In this document: piece by piece, positions 35,891 to 47,170 of the stretch
Layout of the letters: every line of letters begins with the position of its first letter
Numbering within the stretch: the first letter of the stretch is position 1
Source of the DNA: Janthinobacterium silvisoli
GTDB lineage: Bacteria > Pseudomonadota > Gammaproteobacteria > Burkholderiales > Burkholderiaceae_D
Length of the DNA stretch: 64,000 bases
Direction: 5' to 3'
Assembly: GCF_014200725.1 (NCBI RefSeq)
Contig: NZ_JACHCL010000010.1
Coordinates: 1-64,000 of the forward strand
The notes under the pieces: model-generated
Told to the model about the DNA's origin: nothing
Seen by the model: only the letters and a program-made list of their open reading frames with translations
Database searches by the model: none
Program-made: the position numbers and the translations under genes

Positions 35891-37354
35891 GTGGGTAAAA
35901 TTACCGGCTTCATGGAATTCAAGCGCCAGGACGAGCAGTATCTGGAGCCTGCCGCCCGTTTGAAGAACTACAAGGAATTCGTGCTGCACCTGACGGATGC
36001 GCAAGCGACCGTGCAGGGTGCGCGCTGCATGGATTGCGGCATCCCTTTCTGCAACACGGGTTGTCCCGTGAATAACATCATTCCTGACTGGAATGACCTG
36101 GTCTACCGTGGTAATTACCGCGAAGCGCTCGATATCCTGCATTCGACCAATAACTTCCCGGAATTCACGGGCCGCGTCTGCCCGGCGCCGTGCGAGTCGG
36201 CCTGCACCCTGGGCATCCACGAAGATCCGGTCGGCATCAAGTCGATCGAACATAAGATCATCGACATGGGCTGGGAACATGGCTGGGTGGTACCGCAGCC
36301 GGCCGGTTTCAGCACCGGCAAGAAAGTGGCTATCGTCGGCTCCGGCCCGGCAGGCCTGGCGGCGGCGCAGCAACTGGCGCGCGCAGGCCATGCCGTGACC
36401 GTGTTTGAAAAGAGCGACCGGGTGGGCGGCTTGCTGCGCTACGGCATTCCCGACTTCAAGATGGAAAAGTCGCACATCGACCTGCGCGTGAAACAGATGG
36501 AAGCGGAAGGCGTGGTGTTCCGTACCAGCGTGCTGGTCGGCAAGGATTTCCCGGCCAGCGTGAATAACTGGGCCAAGGAAACGATTTTTCCGGAAGACCT
36601 GGAAAAAGAATTCGATGCCGTCATCCTCACCGGCGGCGCCGAGCAGCCACGCGACTTGCCAGTGCCGGGCCGCGACTTGAAGGGCGTGCATTACGCGATG
36701 GACTTCTTGCCGCTGCAAAACAAGGTCAATGCGGGCGACAAGCTGAAAGACCAGATCAAGGCCACTGGCAAACATGTGGTGGTGATCGGCGGCGGCGACA
36801 CGGGTTCGGACTGCGTGGGCACGTCAAACCGCCACGGTGCCGTTTCGGTGGCCCAGTTCGAATTGATGCCGCAGCCGCCGGAAAAGGAAAACAAGCCGCT
36901 GGTCTGGCCGTACTGGCCGACCAAGCTGCGTACCTCGTCGTCGCACGAGGAAGGCTGCGAACGCGACTGGGCGGTGGCCACCAAGCGTTTCGAAGGCAAG
37001 GGTGGCAAGGTGGAAAAACTGATCGCCTGCCGGGTGGAATGGAAAGACGGCAAGATGAGTGAAGTGCCGGACTCGGAATTCGAGATGAAAGCCGACCTGG
37101 TCTTGCTGGCGATGGGTTTTGTTTCTCCCGTGCAACAGGTGCTCGACGCCTTTGGCGTGGATAAAGATGCGCGCGGCAACGCCCGCGCCAGCACCGAAGG
37201 CGATGACTGTTATCAGACGTCGGTGCCCAAAGTGTTTGCTGCCGGCGACATGCGCCGTGGCCAGTCGCTGGTGGTCTGGGCCATCCGCGAAGGCCGCCAA
37301 TGCGCGCGCGCCGTCGATACCTTCCTGATGGGCGGCTCGCTGCTGCCACGCTGA
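35891..37354 (+). CDS. gltD: Glutamate synthase (NADPH), small subunit
   Basis: 487 residues, GTG start after AAAGGA. Oxidises NADPH through FAD and passes electrons via 4Fe-4S clusters to GltB. The N-terminal cysteine sets [16 protein letters not shown] and [12 protein letters not shown] bind the clusters; the first Rossmann motif [17 protein letters not shown] binds FAD and [15 protein letters not shown] binds [25 protein letters not shown] is the second FAD contact. A strong terminator follows the gene. Confidence 0.97.
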   Translation: MGKITGFMEFKRQDEQYLEPAARLKNYKEFVLHLTDAQATVQGARCMDCGIPFCNTGCPVNNIIPDWNDLVYRGNYREALDILHSTNNFPEFTGRVCPAPCESACTLGIHEDPVGIKSIEHKIIDMGWEHGWVVPQPAGFSTGKKVAIVGSGPAGLAAAQQLARAGHAVTVFEKSDRVGGLLRYGIPDFKMEKSHIDLRVKQMEAEGVVFRTSVLVGKDFPASVNNWAKETIFPEDLEKEFDAVILTGGAEQPRDLPVPGRDLKGVHYAMDFLPLQNKVNAGDKLKDQIKATGKHVVVIGGGDTGSDCVGTSNRHGAVSVAQFELMPQPPEKENKPLVWPYWPTKLRTSSSHEEGCERDWAVATKRFEGKGGKVEKLIACRVEWKDGKMSEVPDSEFEMKADLVLLAMGFVSPVQQVLDAFGVDKDARGNARASTEGDDCYQTSVPKVFAAGDMRRGQSLVVWAIREGRQCARAVDTFLMGGSLLPR

Positions 37355-37377
37355 TCGTCGCCTGTCGGCGATTCCGG

Positions 37378-37417
37378 GGGCCACGGCGCAGACTGCGCCG
37401 TGGCCCTTGTTATTTTG
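37378..37417 (+). terminator. Rho-independent terminator after gltD
   Basis: Perfect 14-base arms GGGCCACGGCGCAG (37378-37391) and CTGCGCCGTGGCCC (37393-37406), followed by TTGTTATTTTG. It separates gltBD from the mla operon. Confidence 0.8.
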
Positions 37418-37478
37418 TCAGTGGCAAGCTCGCTGGGCGGTGATCGCATGCAGAGCGTGGCTTTTTACAATAAACTAT

Positions 37479-37508
37479 CTGACTTTCGATTCATTAGTGT
37501 TGTATTCT
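37479..37508 (+). promoter_or_regulatory. Possible promoter of the mla operon
   Basis: CTGACT (37479-37484) and TATTCT (37503-37508) are 18 bases apart, about 80 bases before mlaF. It is the best-spaced pair between the gltD terminator and mlaF, but neither hexamer is strong. Confidence 0.3.
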
Positions 37509-37585
37509 TCCCCCTTACCGGGATGCCCAAGGGGGCCTCTCAGCAGAGTTTGGCGTTTCTGCACTACAATACGCCATTAAAAAAA

Positions 37586-38407
37586 ATGAGCTTCGTCGTG
37601 CCAAATCTTGTTGAAATCCGTGATTTACACTTTGCCTATGGTGAACGTTCGATCTTGTCGGGCCTTCAGATGGATTTCCCACGTGGAAAAGTTGTGGCGG
37701 TCATGGGTGGTTCCGGCAGCGGCAAGACGACTGTATTGCGCCTGATCGGCGGCCAGTTGCGCCCGAGCGCCGGCACCGTCAATGTCGATGGCCAGATCGT
37801 CCATGCGCTCGATACCAAACAGTTGTATCAGATGCGCCGCAAGATGGGCATGCTGTTCCAGCACGGCGCCTTGTTTACCGACCTGACGGCGTTTGAGAAC
37901 GTGGCGTTTCCGCTGCGTGAACATACGGACCTGAATGAAGAACTGATCCGCACCCTGGTACTGATGAAGCTGCAGGCAGTAGGCTTGCGCAATGCGGCGC
38001 AATTGAAGCCGGGCGAGATTTCGGGCGGCATGGGCCGCCGTGTGGCGCTGGCGCGGGCGATTGCGCTCGATCCTGAATTGATCATGTATGACGAACCGTT
38101 TGCCGGCCTGGACCCTATTTCGATGGGCGTGACAGCCAATTTGATCCGCAATCTGAACGATGCGCTCGGTTCTACATCGATTCTGGTATCGCACGATGTG
38201 AAGGAGTGTTTCGCGATCGCTGATTACGTGTATTTCCTCTCATCGGGAAAAATTGTGGCGCATGGCACGCCGGCTGAAATGGCCGTCTCCACGCACCCGT
38301 ATGTCAAACAATTCGTCAACGCGGAAGCCGATGGCCCCGTACCGTTCCATTATCCGGGCAAATCGCTGGCCGATGACCTGGGTCTGCATGCGGGAGCGGG
38401 CCGATGA
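37586..38407 (+). CDS. mlaF: Phospholipid-transport ABC ATPase MlaF
   Basis: 273 residues from ATG 37586; in-frame upstream sequence to 37400 is not family-like. ATPase of the MlaFEDB inner-membrane complex that moves phospholipid between the membranes to keep outer-membrane lipid asymmetry. Walker A GGSGSGKTT, Q-loop MLFQHGALFTDLT, signature ISGGMGRRVALARA (the MlaF-type SGGM), Walker B LIMYDEPFAGLDP, and H-loop VSHDVKE. Its stop overlaps the mlaE ATG (ATGA). First gene of a 24-gene run on this strand. Confidence 0.95.
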   Translation: MSFVVPNLVEIRDLHFAYGERSILSGLQMDFPRGKVVAVMGGSGSGKTTVLRLIGGQLRPSAGTVNVDGQIVHALDTKQLYQMRRKMGMLFQHGALFTDLTAFENVAFPLREHTDLNEELIRTLVLMKLQAVGLRNAAQLKPGEISGGMGRRVALARAIALDPELIMYDEPFAGLDPISMGVTANLIRNLNDALGSTSILVSHDVKECFAIADYVYFLSSGKIVAHGTPAEMAVSTHPYVKQFVNAEADGPVPFHYPGKSLADDLGLHAGAGR

Positions 38408-39186
38408 TCGCGCGTTTCCTGGGAGCGGTCGGAGCCTGGCTGCGCCGTTCGGTACAAGACCTCGGCTTTGCTGTGCGTTCGTTCTTTATCATCATCGCCT
38501 CGTCGGGTGGCCTGTGGCGCCGTCCACGGCTGGTGATTGAACAACTGTTCTTTATTGGTAATCGCTCCCTGGTGATTACGGCCGTGTCCGGCCTGTTTGT
38601 CGGCATGGTGCTCGGTTTGCAAGGTTATTACACCTTGACGACCTATGGGGCAGAACAGTCTCTGGGTCTGCTGGTGGCGCTGTCGCTGACGCGCGAACTG
38701 GGTCCCGTGGTTACTGCCCTGCTGTTTGCGGGCCGCGCAGGGACCTCGCTGACGGCGGAAATTGGCTTGATGAAGGCGGGCGAGCAATTGTCCGCCATGG
38801 AAATGATGGCCGTGAATCCGGTCGAGCGCGTGCTGGCGCCACGTTTCTGGGCCGGCGTGATCGCCATGCCGATTTTGGGCGCGATCTTCACGGCGGTCGG
38901 CATCATCGGCAGTTATCTGGTTGGCGTGGTGCTGATCGGCGTCGACGAAGGCTCGTTCTGGTCGCAGATGCAAAGCGGCGTGGATGTCTGGAAAGAAGTT
39001 GGTAACGGTACCCTGAAGAGCCTGGTGTTCGGTATCGCGGTCACGTTTATCGCCCTGTTCCAGGGTTATCAGGCACAGCCGACGCCGGAAGATGTTTCCG
39101 GCGCCACCACGCGTACGGTTGTTATATCGTCGCTGATGGTGTGGTGGCTTGATTTCATGATGACAGCGTTGATGTTTAGCAAGTAA
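38404..39186 (+). CDS. mlaE: Phospholipid-transport permease MlaE
   Basis: 260 residues, about five to six hydrophobic segments. Permease subunit of the Mla complex. The family blocks are GMVLGLQGYYTLTTYGAE, ELGPVVTALLFAGRAGTSLT, EIGLMKAGEQLSAMEMMAVN and the coupling-helix region PVERVLAPRFWAGVIAMP. ATG at 38404 overlaps mlaF by 4 bp. Confidence 0.95.
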   Translation: MIARFLGAVGAWLRRSVQDLGFAVRSFFIIIASSGGLWRRPRLVIEQLFFIGNRSLVITAVSGLFVGMVLGLQGYYTLTTYGAEQSLGLLVALSLTRELGPVVTALLFAGRAGTSLTAEIGLMKAGEQLSAMEMMAVNPVERVLAPRFWAGVIAMPILGAIFTAVGIIGSYLVGVVLIGVDEGSFWSQMQSGVDVWKEVGNGTLKSLVFGIAVTFIALFQGYQAQPTPEDVSGATTRTVVISSLMVWWLDFMMTALMFSK

Positions 39187-39266
39187 TTCGGTCACTGGCG
39201 TAAAAATTAGCCGCTTGCGCAGTTTCTGCGCAGGGTGCAGCAAGTAAAAATTATTTAGGATTGTTT

Positions 39267-39737
39267 ATGCAACGTAAATCTTTGGATGTCTGGGTAGGCT
39301 TGTTCGTCTTGCTGGGTGTAGCAGCATTGATGTTTCTGGCGCTCAAGGCTGGCAATATGAGCTCGCTGTCTTTCAGCAAGACGTATACCATTAGTGCCAA
39401 GTTCGACAACATTGGCGGCCTCAAGCCGCAGGCGCCCGTCAAGGGTGCCGGCGTGGTGGTCGGCCGCGTGGCCGAGATCACGTTTGATGACAAGAGCTAT
39501 CAGGCGCTGGTCAAGCTGGACATCGAAGACGGTTATAAATTCCCGAAAGACAGCTCGGCCAAGATTCTGACGGCTGGTTTGCTGGGTGAGCAATACATCG
39601 GCCTGGAAGCAGGCGGAGATTTGGCTAATCTGGCAGAGGGCGACAAGATCGCCCGCACTCAATCGGCCACAGTGCTGGAAGACCTGATCAATCAGTTCAT
39701 CTACAGCAAGGCAGCGGATGGAAAGGATAGCAAATGA
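39267..39737 (+). CDS. mlaD: MCE-domain lipid-transport protein MlaD
   Basis: 156 residues from ATG 39267, with AGGA six bases upstream; a TTG two codons earlier is less likely. One N-terminal transmembrane anchor (about 8-25) is followed by one MCE domain (KTYTISAKFDNIGGLKPQAP to LLGEQYIGLEAGG), which forms the periplasmic hexameric ring of the Mla complex. The C-terminal tail (LEDLINQFIYSKAAD) is typical. It overlaps the mlaA start (ATGA). Confidence 0.95.
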   Translation: MQRKSLDVWVGLFVLLGVAALMFLALKAGNMSSLSFSKTYTISAKFDNIGGLKPQAPVKGAGVVVGRVAEITFDDKSYQALVKLDIEDGYKFPKDSSAKILTAGLLGEQYIGLEAGGDLANLAEGDKIARTQSATVLEDLINQFIYSKAADGKDSK

Positions 39738-40624
39738 GCCAATCGAAGCAACATATCACCACAGGTCGCCTGAGCCGTATCGGCCTGGCCCTGACCATCG
39801 CCGCGACCCTGAGCGCCTGCGCCAGCACCACCGCCAACAATCCCGTCGATCCGTTCGAAGGCTACAACCGCGCCATGTTCAAGTTCAACGATACGGTCGA
39901 TACGTATGCCTTGAAACCGGCCGCCACTGCTTACAAGACCGTCTTGCCATCGTTCGTGCAAACGGGCGTGGGCAACTTCTTCGGCAACTTGTCCGACGCC
40001 TGGAGCGCCGTGAACAACTTGTTGCAAGGTAAGGGCGAGAAAGGCTTGCAAGATATTGCGCGCGTTGGCCTGAACACGACTTTCGGTATTTTCGGCCTGA
40101 TCGACTTTGCGTCGCCAGCGGGCATCCCGAAACACAATGAAGACTTTGGCCAGACTCTGGGCTGGTATGGTGTGCAGTCCGGTCCTTACCTGATGCTGCC
40201 GCTGCTGGGCCCGTCGACTGTGCGCGACACGGTGGCCTTGCCGGCCGATATCGCCGGTGACCCATGGCGCTACAAGGAGCCTGTGTCGGTGCGCAATATC
40301 GGTACGGCCACGCGCGTCGTCGACAAGCGTGCTTCGCTGCTCGATGCGACCAACCTGATGGAAGCGGCTGCTCTGGACCGCTACGAATTCATCCGCGACG
40401 GTTTCCTGCAAGCGCGTGAAAGCAAGGTCTTCGATGGCGACTTGAGCCGTAGCAAAAAATTCAAGAACGACTCCAGTTCGCTGGATTCTGACCATGATGA
40501 CTTGAAACAAGCGCCGATGACCGCAGATGTTGCGCCAGAGGCCCCAGCCGTTACCCCTGCACCTGTCGAACTCGTAACATCTGGTAGCAATACCGTTGCG
40601 TCACAGGCCAAGCCGCAGGAGTAG
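39734..40624 (+). CDS. mlaA: Outer-membrane lipoprotein MlaA (VacJ)
   Basis: 296 residues. Removes surface-exposed phospholipid from the outer membrane and hands it to MlaC. The signal peptide ends in lipobox LSAC (AATLSACAS), and the family block DPFEGYNRAMFKFNDTVDTY follows at once; FGNLSDAWSAVNNLLQGK, FGQTLGWYGVQSGPYLMLPL and GPSTVRD are conserved. The C-terminus after about 225 is a low-complexity Asp/Ser/Pro/Ala tail. MlaA inside the mla operon is usual for betaproteobacteria; in E. coli it is encoded elsewhere. Confidence 0.95.
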   Translation: MSQSKQHITTGRLSRIGLALTIAATLSACASTTANNPVDPFEGYNRAMFKFNDTVDTYALKPAATAYKTVLPSFVQTGVGNFFGNLSDAWSAVNNLLQGKGEKGLQDIARVGLNTTFGIFGLIDFASPAGIPKHNEDFGQTLGWYGVQSGPYLMLPLLGPSTVRDTVALPADIAGDPWRYKEPVSVRNIGTATRVVDKRASLLDATNLMEAAALDRYEFIRDGFLQARESKVFDGDLSRSKKFKNDSSSLDSDHDDLKQAPMTADVAPEAPAVTPAPVELVTSGSNTVASQAKPQE

Positions 40625-40697
40625 ACTAAGGCATAAGAACACACGGCTGAGAAAAACTCCAGCCGGTGCCGAGCAACACCACCATAAGGGTAAAACC

Positions 40698-41342
40698 ATG
40701 AAACTAATGAAACAATTGCTCGCGATGGCCACCATCGCCTTTGCTACCGCTGCGCAGGCTGCGCCTGCCGCCCCTGCGAACGAAGCACCGGACGCGCTGG
40801 TCAAGCGTATCAGCCAGGACGTACTCGATACGGCCAAGAACGACAAATCCATCCAGGCGGGCGACATCAAGCGCGTGACTGAACTGGTCGAAACCAAGAT
40901 CCTGCCGTACGTGGACTTCCAGCGCATGACTTCGCTGGCCGCTGGCCGCTTCTGGCGCGACGCCACGCCGGACCAGCAACAGCAGCTGTCGACGGAATTC
41001 CGCACCCTGCTGATCTACACGTATTCGGGCGCCCTGTCGCAAGTGAGGAACGAAACCGTGGAATTCAAGCCACTGCGCGCCGATCCTGGTGATACCGACG
41101 TAGAAGTGCGTTCGCAAGTGAACATGCCACGCGGCGAACCAGTACCGCTGAACTATCGTGTTTCCAAAACGCCAACGGGCTGGAAGATCTACGATATCAA
41201 CGTGCTGGGCGCGTGGCTGGTGGAAACTTACAAGAGCAGCTTTGCCAGCGAAATCAGCAAAGGCGGCATCGATGGCCTGATCAAGACCTTGCAAGCGAAA
41301 AACAAGGCTTTGGCAAACCGTCCGGCGCCCAAAGCCAAATAA
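40698..41342 (+). CDS. mlaC: Periplasmic phospholipid-binding protein MlaC
   Basis: 214 residues from ATG 40698; the signal peptide MKLMKQLLAMATIAFATAAQA ends here with likely cleavage after AQA. It shuttles phospholipid between MlaA and MlaD. Family blocks: ILPYVDFQRMTSLAAGRFWR, FRTLLIYTYSGAL and VNYRV-like PLNYRVSKTPTGWKIYDIN, then VLGAWLVETYKSSFASEI. It lies 73 bp after mlaA. Confidence 0.94.
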   Translation: MKLMKQLLAMATIAFATAAQAAPAAPANEAPDALVKRISQDVLDTAKNDKSIQAGDIKRVTELVETKILPYVDFQRMTSLAAGRFWRDATPDQQQQLSTEFRTLLIYTYSGALSQVRNETVEFKPLRADPGDTDVEVRSQVNMPRGEPVPLNYRVSKTPTGWKIYDINVLGAWLVETYKSSFASEISKGGIDGLIKTLQAKNKALANRPAPKAK

Positions 41343-41389
41343 TCGGCTATCATATAGCTCCACACGCTAAACCAGCGCAACCCGACGCC

Positions 41390-41737
41390 ATGCCAGACTC
41401 TCTCGACACTTTGCAGTCCCTGACTTCACTGACCGTGCACAACGCCACTTCGGCGCTGGAGCAGGGTCTGGAGGCGATCAAGTCTGGCCAGACCCGGTTT
41501 GACCTGCGCAACGTCAAGGCTGTCGATTCGGCGGCCGTGTCGGTCATGCTGACCTGGCAGCGCGCTGCGCAAGAGGCCGGCGGCGTGCTGGAGCTGAAAA
41601 ACCTGCCGACCAATCTGAAAAACCTGACCAAGCTGTATGGCGTCTGCTCGCTCGTCTCGAGCACTACCAGCGACGAAAACTGCGGCACTGCCGGCGACAC
41701 CGCCGAACGCAGCCCGTCCGACCTGCATCATCATTGA
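41390..41737 (+). CDS. mlaB: STAS-domain protein MlaB
   Basis: 115 residues from ATG 41390. A single STAS domain that binds MlaF on the cytoplasmic side and stabilises the Mla transporter. The diagnostic segment is FDLRNVKAVDSAAVSVMLTW, where the conserved Thr/Ser is Ser. The last 20 residues (after STTSDENCG) are a polar, His-ending tail. In-frame sequence upstream belongs to the end of mlaC in another frame. Confidence 0.88.
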   Translation: MPDSLDTLQSLTSLTVHNATSALEQGLEAIKSGQTRFDLRNVKAVDSAAVSVMLTWQRAAQEAGGVLELKNLPTNLKNLTKLYGVCSLVSSTTSDENCGTAGDTAERSPSDLHHH

Positions 41738-41928
41738 TCCTGTCCCACTCCCCGCATCAGCAGTAGCTTTCAAGCCGGCATGCCAGCAGCGCCGCCGTAT
41801 TGATCTCCAAGTGTTCCACGAATTTTCAAACTATAATTGACTGTTGCGCTACTTCTCCGGAAGGCGGCGCCTTGTACCGGCCTGTGGCCCGCCTCGTGGC
41901 TGACACACGCATCACATCTGATAAGCAC

Positions 41929-42846
41929 ATGACCGCAATTCAAATAACGAATGTAGAAAAGAGCTATAAATCGCTCAAGGCGCTGGGCGGCGTGTCGCTG
42001 GCGATCGAGGAGGGCGAGTTTTTCGGCCTGCTCGGTCCCAACGGCGCCGGCAAGACCACCCTCATTTCCATCATCGCCGGCCTGATACGGCCCGACGCGG
42101 GCACCGTCAAGATCCATGGCCACGATGTGGTCAAGGATTTCCGCAATGCCCGCCGCAACCTGGGCGTGGTGCCGCAGGAACTGGTATTCGACCCGTTCTT
42201 CACCGTGCGCGAAACCTTGCGCCTGCAGTCCGGCTACTTCGGCTTGCCGAACAACGACAAGTGGATCGACGAGGTCATGGAAAACCTCGACCTGACCGGC
42301 AAGGCCGACACGAATATGCGTGCCCTGTCCGGCGGCATGAAGCGCCGCGTACTGGTCGCTCAGGCGCTGGTGCACAAGCCTCCCGTGATCGTGCTCGACG
42401 AGCCGACCGCAGGCGTCGACGTGGAACTGCGCCAGACCCTGTGGAAGTTCATTTCGCGCCTGAACCGCGAAGGCGGCCACACCGTCGTGCTGACTACCCA
42501 CTACCTGGAAGAGGCGCAAGCCATGTGCCAGCGCGTGGCCATGCTCAAGTCGGGCAAGGTGGTGGCGCTCGACACCATGTCGGCCCTGATCCGCCGCATC
42601 GCCGGCTCCCAGCTGCAGGTGCACCTGAAGCATGGCGCCTTGCCGGCCGACCTGCAGCACCTGGTGCTGCATCCGGAAGAGCGGCAGGCGCCGAACAAGT
42701 TCAGCCTGCGCGTCAATGAATATAGCGAAGTCGAACAAATCCTGGCACGCCTGCGCGAGGCGGGCGCCGAAATCGACGAAATGCAATTGCAACAAGCCGA
42801 CCTGGAAGATATCTTCTTGCAGATCATGGATAAAGGTACCGTATGA
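41929..42846 (+). CDS. ABC exporter ATPase (YadG-like)
   Basis: 305 residues from ATG 41929. ATPase of a two-gene ABC-2 type exporter. Walker A LLGPNGAGKTTLIS, signature RALSGGMKRRVLVAQAL, Walker B VIVLDEPTAGVDVELR, and H-loop TTHYLEEAQ. The C-terminal 70 residues are the extension found in YadG/CcmA-type ATPases. A TATAAT hexamer at 41832-41837 could be part of its own promoter. Its stop overlaps the permease start. Substrate unknown; the conserved position between mla and ibaG-murA suggests an envelope role. Confidence 0.92.
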   Translation: MTAIQITNVEKSYKSLKALGGVSLAIEEGEFFGLLGPNGAGKTTLISIIAGLIRPDAGTVKIHGHDVVKDFRNARRNLGVVPQELVFDPFFTVRETLRLQSGYFGLPNNDKWIDEVMENLDLTGKADTNMRALSGGMKRRVLVAQALVHKPPVIVLDEPTAGVDVELRQTLWKFISRLNREGGHTVVLTTHYLEEAQAMCQRVAMLKSGKVVALDTMSALIRRIAGSQLQVHLKHGALPADLQHLVLHPEERQAPNKFSLRVNEYSEVEQILARLREAGAEIDEMQLQQADLEDIFLQIMDKGTV

Positions 42847-43604
42847 TTTCGACTGGATTTCGCACCCTCGTCTACAAAGAGACTTTGCGTTTCTGGAAAG
42901 TGGCGACGCAAACCGTGGCCGCGCCCGTGCTCACCTCGATGCTGTACCTGCTGGTATTCGGCCATGTGCTCGATGGCCGCGTGCAGCCCAGCCCCGGCAT
43001 CAGCTACACGGCTTTCCTGATCCCCGGCCTGGTGATGATGAGCGTGCTGCAAAACGCCTTCGCCAATTCCTCGTCCTCGCTGATCCAGTCCAAGATCACG
43101 GGCAACCTGGTGTTCGTGCTGCTGACGCCTCTGTCGCACTGGGAAATCTTTTCGGCGTATGTACTCGCTTCGGTCGTACGTGGCCTGGCCGTGGGCTTTG
43201 GCGTATTCGCCATCACCTACTGGTTCGTCGACCTGTCGTTTGTCGCGCCGCTGTGGATCGTCATCTTTGCCTTTTTGGGCGCCGCCATGCTGGGCACCAT
43301 GGGCTTGGTCGCCGGTATCTGGGCCGAGAAATTCGACCAGCTGGCAGCCTTCCAGAACTTCCTGATCATGCCGGCGACCTTTTTGTCGGGCGTGTTCTAT
43401 TCGATTCATTCGCTGCCCGCATTCTGGCAGACGGTATCGCACCTGAATCCCTTCTTTTACATGATCGACGGCTTCCGCTACGGTTTCTTCGGTACTTCCG
43501 ACGTCAGCCCGTGGCTGAGCCTATCCGTCGTCGGCGGCTTCCTGGTGGTGCTGGCGCTGCTCTCGATCCGCCTGCTGAAAAGCGGTTATCGTTTGCGCCA
43601 CTGA
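42843..43604 (+). CDS. ABC-2 type permease (YadH-like)
   Basis: 253 residues with six hydrophobic segments and the ABC-2 membrane-domain pattern: FRTLVYKETLRFWKVATQT (N-terminal amphipathic helix), SYTAFLIPGLVMMSVLQNAF, NASSSLIQSKI-like SSSLIQSKITGNLVFVLLTP, and PATFLSGVFYSIHSLP near the end. It pairs with the overlapping upstream ATPase. Polysaccharide, lipid or drug export are all possible for this family. Confidence 0.92.
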   Translation: MISTGFRTLVYKETLRFWKVATQTVAAPVLTSMLYLLVFGHVLDGRVQPSPGISYTAFLIPGLVMMSVLQNAFANSSSSLIQSKITGNLVFVLLTPLSHWEIFSAYVLASVVRGLAVGFGVFAITYWFVDLSFVAPLWIVIFAFLGAAMLGTMGLVAGIWAEKFDQLAAFQNFLIMPATFLSGVFYSIHSLPAFWQTVSHLNPFFYMIDGFRYGFFGTSDVSPWLSLSVVGGFLVVLALLSIRLLKSGYRLRH

Positions 43605-43650
43605 TCGCGGCATACCAATTACTACACTATTCAAATATCAAGGACTTATC

Positions 43651-45142
<1,492 letters not shown>

Positions 45143-45157
45143 ACAAGAGGAACGAGC

Positions 45158-45829
45158 ATGAACGGATCGAACAGTGGCGCCAATGGGCAGCTGATACTGG
45201 CGCTGTCAAAGGGCCGCATTTTTGAAGACACCATGCCGCTGCTGGAAGCGGCCGGCATCCGTGTGCTGGAAAACCCGGAGACTTCGCGCAAGCTGATTTT
45301 GGCCACCAACGATCCGAACGTGCGCGTCATCATCGTGCGCGCCAGCGATGTGCCCACCTATGTGCAGTACGGCGCGGCCGACTTCGGCGTGGCCGGCAAG
45401 GATGTCTTGCTGGAGCACGGCGGCGAAGGCCTGTACCAGCCGATCGACCTCAATATCGCGTCCTGCCGCATGTCGGTGGCGGTGCAGGCCGGTTTCGATT
45501 ACGAAAAAGCCGTGCACCAGGGGGCGCGCCTGCGCGTGGCCACCAAGTTCGTGCACACGGCGCGTGAACACTTCGCCGCCAAGGGCGTGCACGTCGATTT
45601 GATCAAGCTGTATGGCTCGATGGAGCTGGCGCCGCTGGTGGGCCTGTCCGACGCGATTGTCGACCTGGTCAGCACGGGCAGCACCCTGCGCGCCAACAAC
45701 CTGGTCGAAGTCGAACACATCATGGAAATTTCGTCGCGCCTGGTTGTCAACCAGGCTGCCTTGAAGCTCAAGCGCGAACGCTTGCAGCCGATTATCGAGG
45801 CGTTCGAACGCGCCTCGCAGACCCGATAA
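45158..45829 (+). CDS. hisG: ATP phosphoribosyltransferase, short form
   Basis: 223 residues. First step of histidine synthesis (ATP + PRPP to PR-ATP). [20 protein letters not shown] at the N-terminus, [20 protein letters not shown], and the PRPP-binding [18 protein letters not shown]. It lacks the about 80-residue C-terminal regulatory domain of the long form, so it should need HisZ, which is not encoded in this window. ATG 45158 lies after GAGGAACGAGC. No his leader peptide or attenuator is present between murA and hisG. Confidence 0.96.
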   Translation: MNGSNSGANGQLILALSKGRIFEDTMPLLEAAGIRVLENPETSRKLILATNDPNVRVIIVRASDVPTYVQYGAADFGVAGKDVLLEHGGEGLYQPIDLNIASCRMSVAVQAGFDYEKAVHQGARLRVATKFVHTAREHFAAKGVHVDLIKLYGSMELAPLVGLSDAIVDLVSTGSTLRANNLVEVEHIMEISSRLVVNQAALKLKRERLQPIIEAFERASQTR

Positions 45830-45841
45830 CAGCAGGAGGCT

Positions 45842-47170
45842 ATGATGCCGCTACAGATACGCAAGCTCGATTCAAGCCAGGATGGTTTTCAACAATCGCT
45901 CGATACCTTGCTGGCGTTCGAAGCCGGCACCGATGAAGCGATTGAAACGGCGGTCACGAAAATCCTGGCGGACGTGAAAGCGCGCGGCGACGCCGCCGTG
46001 CTCGATTACACCAACCGTTTCGACCGCATCCCCCATGGCGGCGCGGCGGAAATGTCGGCTTTTGATCTTTCGCAAGCCGAATTGCAGGCAGCCTTGAATG
46101 GCTTGCCATCGGCCCAGCACGAAGCGTTGCAGGTAGCTGCCCAGCGCATCCGCGCCTTCCACGAACGCCAGCGCGAAGAGTTGCGCAGCTTTAGCTATAC
46201 CGAAGCTGACGGCACCGTACTGGGACAAAAAATCACGCCGCTGGACCGGGTCGGCATCTATGTCCCGGGTGGCAAGGCGGCGTATCCATCGTCGGTGCTG
46301 ATGAATGCGATTCCTGCCCACGTGGCTGGCGTCAAGGAAATCATCATGGTGGTGCCGACGCCGGACGGCGTGAAAAACCAGATGGTGCTGGCCGCCGCCG
46401 CGATTGCCGGCGTCACGCGCGTGATCACCATTGGCGGCGCACAAGCCGTCGGTGCACTGGCCTATGGCACGCAGACCATCGGTGCCGTGGACAAGATCGT
46501 CGGACCTGGCAACGCTTATGTGGCTGCCGCCAAGCGCCGCGTGTTCGGCATCGTTGGCATCGACATGATTGCAGGGCCGTCTGAAATCCTGGTCATCTGC
46601 GATGGCACGACGGACCCGGACTGGGTGGCGATGGACCTGTTTTCGCAGGCCGAGCACGACGAGCTGGCGCAAGCGATTTTGCTGTGCCCGGACGCTACCT
46701 ACATCGCGCGCGTGGAGGAAAGCATCGCCAAACTGCTGCCGACCATGCCGCGCCAGGCCACCATCAGCACCTCGCTGGCCGACCGTGGCGCCCTGATCAA
46801 GGTGCGCGACATGGCAGAAGCCTGCGCGATCGCCAACAGCATCGCGGCCGAACATCTGGAAATCTCGGCCGAAAACCCGCAGCAATGGGCCGACCAGATC
46901 CGCCATGCGGGCGCGATGTTCCTGGGCCGATTCTCGTCCGAGTCGCTGGGCGACTATTGCTGCGGCCCTAACCACGTGCTGCCGACCTCGCGCACGGCGC
47001 GCTTTTCGTCGCCGCTGGGCGTGTACGACTTCCAGAAGCGCTCGTCCATCATCCACGTCAGCGAAGCGGGCGCGCAAACCCTGGGCCGTGTCGCCGCCAC
47101 CTTGGCATATGGCGAAGGCTTGCAGGCGCATGCGCGCAGCGCAGAACTGCGTTTGAAGCCGCAGCCATGA
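45842..47170 (+). CDS. hisD: Histidinol dehydrogenase
   Basis: 442 residues, GGAGG SD. Zn- and NAD-dependent two-step oxidation of L-histidinol to histidine. Signature [20 protein letters not shown], then [17 protein letters not shown] with zinc-site residues, [17 protein letters not shown], and [19 protein letters not shown] (proton-relay region). It follows hisG by 12 bp, and its stop overlaps the DNA methyltransferase ATG by 4 bp. Confidence 0.97.
   Translation: MMPLQIRKLDSSQDGFQQSLDTLLAFEAGTDEAIETAVTKILADVKARGDAAVLDYTNRFDRIPHGGAAEMSAFDLSQAELQAALNGLPSAQHEALQVAAQRIRAFHERQREELRSFSYTEADGTVLGQKITPLDRVGIYVPGGKAAYPSSVLMNAIPAHVAGVKEIIMVVPTPDGVKNQMVLAAAAIAGVTRVITIGGAQAVGALAYGTQTIGAVDKIVGPGNAYVAAAKRRVFGIVGIDMIAGPSEILVICDGTTDPDWVAMDLFSQAEHDELAQAILLCPDATYIARVEESIAKLLPTMPRQATISTSLADRGALIKVRDMAEACAIANSIAAEHLEISAENPQQWADQIRHAGAMFLGRFSSESLGDYCCGPNHVLPTSRTARFSSPLGVYDFQKRSSIIHVSEAGAQTLGRVAATLAYGEGLQAHARSAELRLKPQP

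Noticed and set aside
37400..37585. N-terminal extension of mlaF
   Set aside because: It would start inside the gltD terminator, and the added residues do not resemble MlaF.
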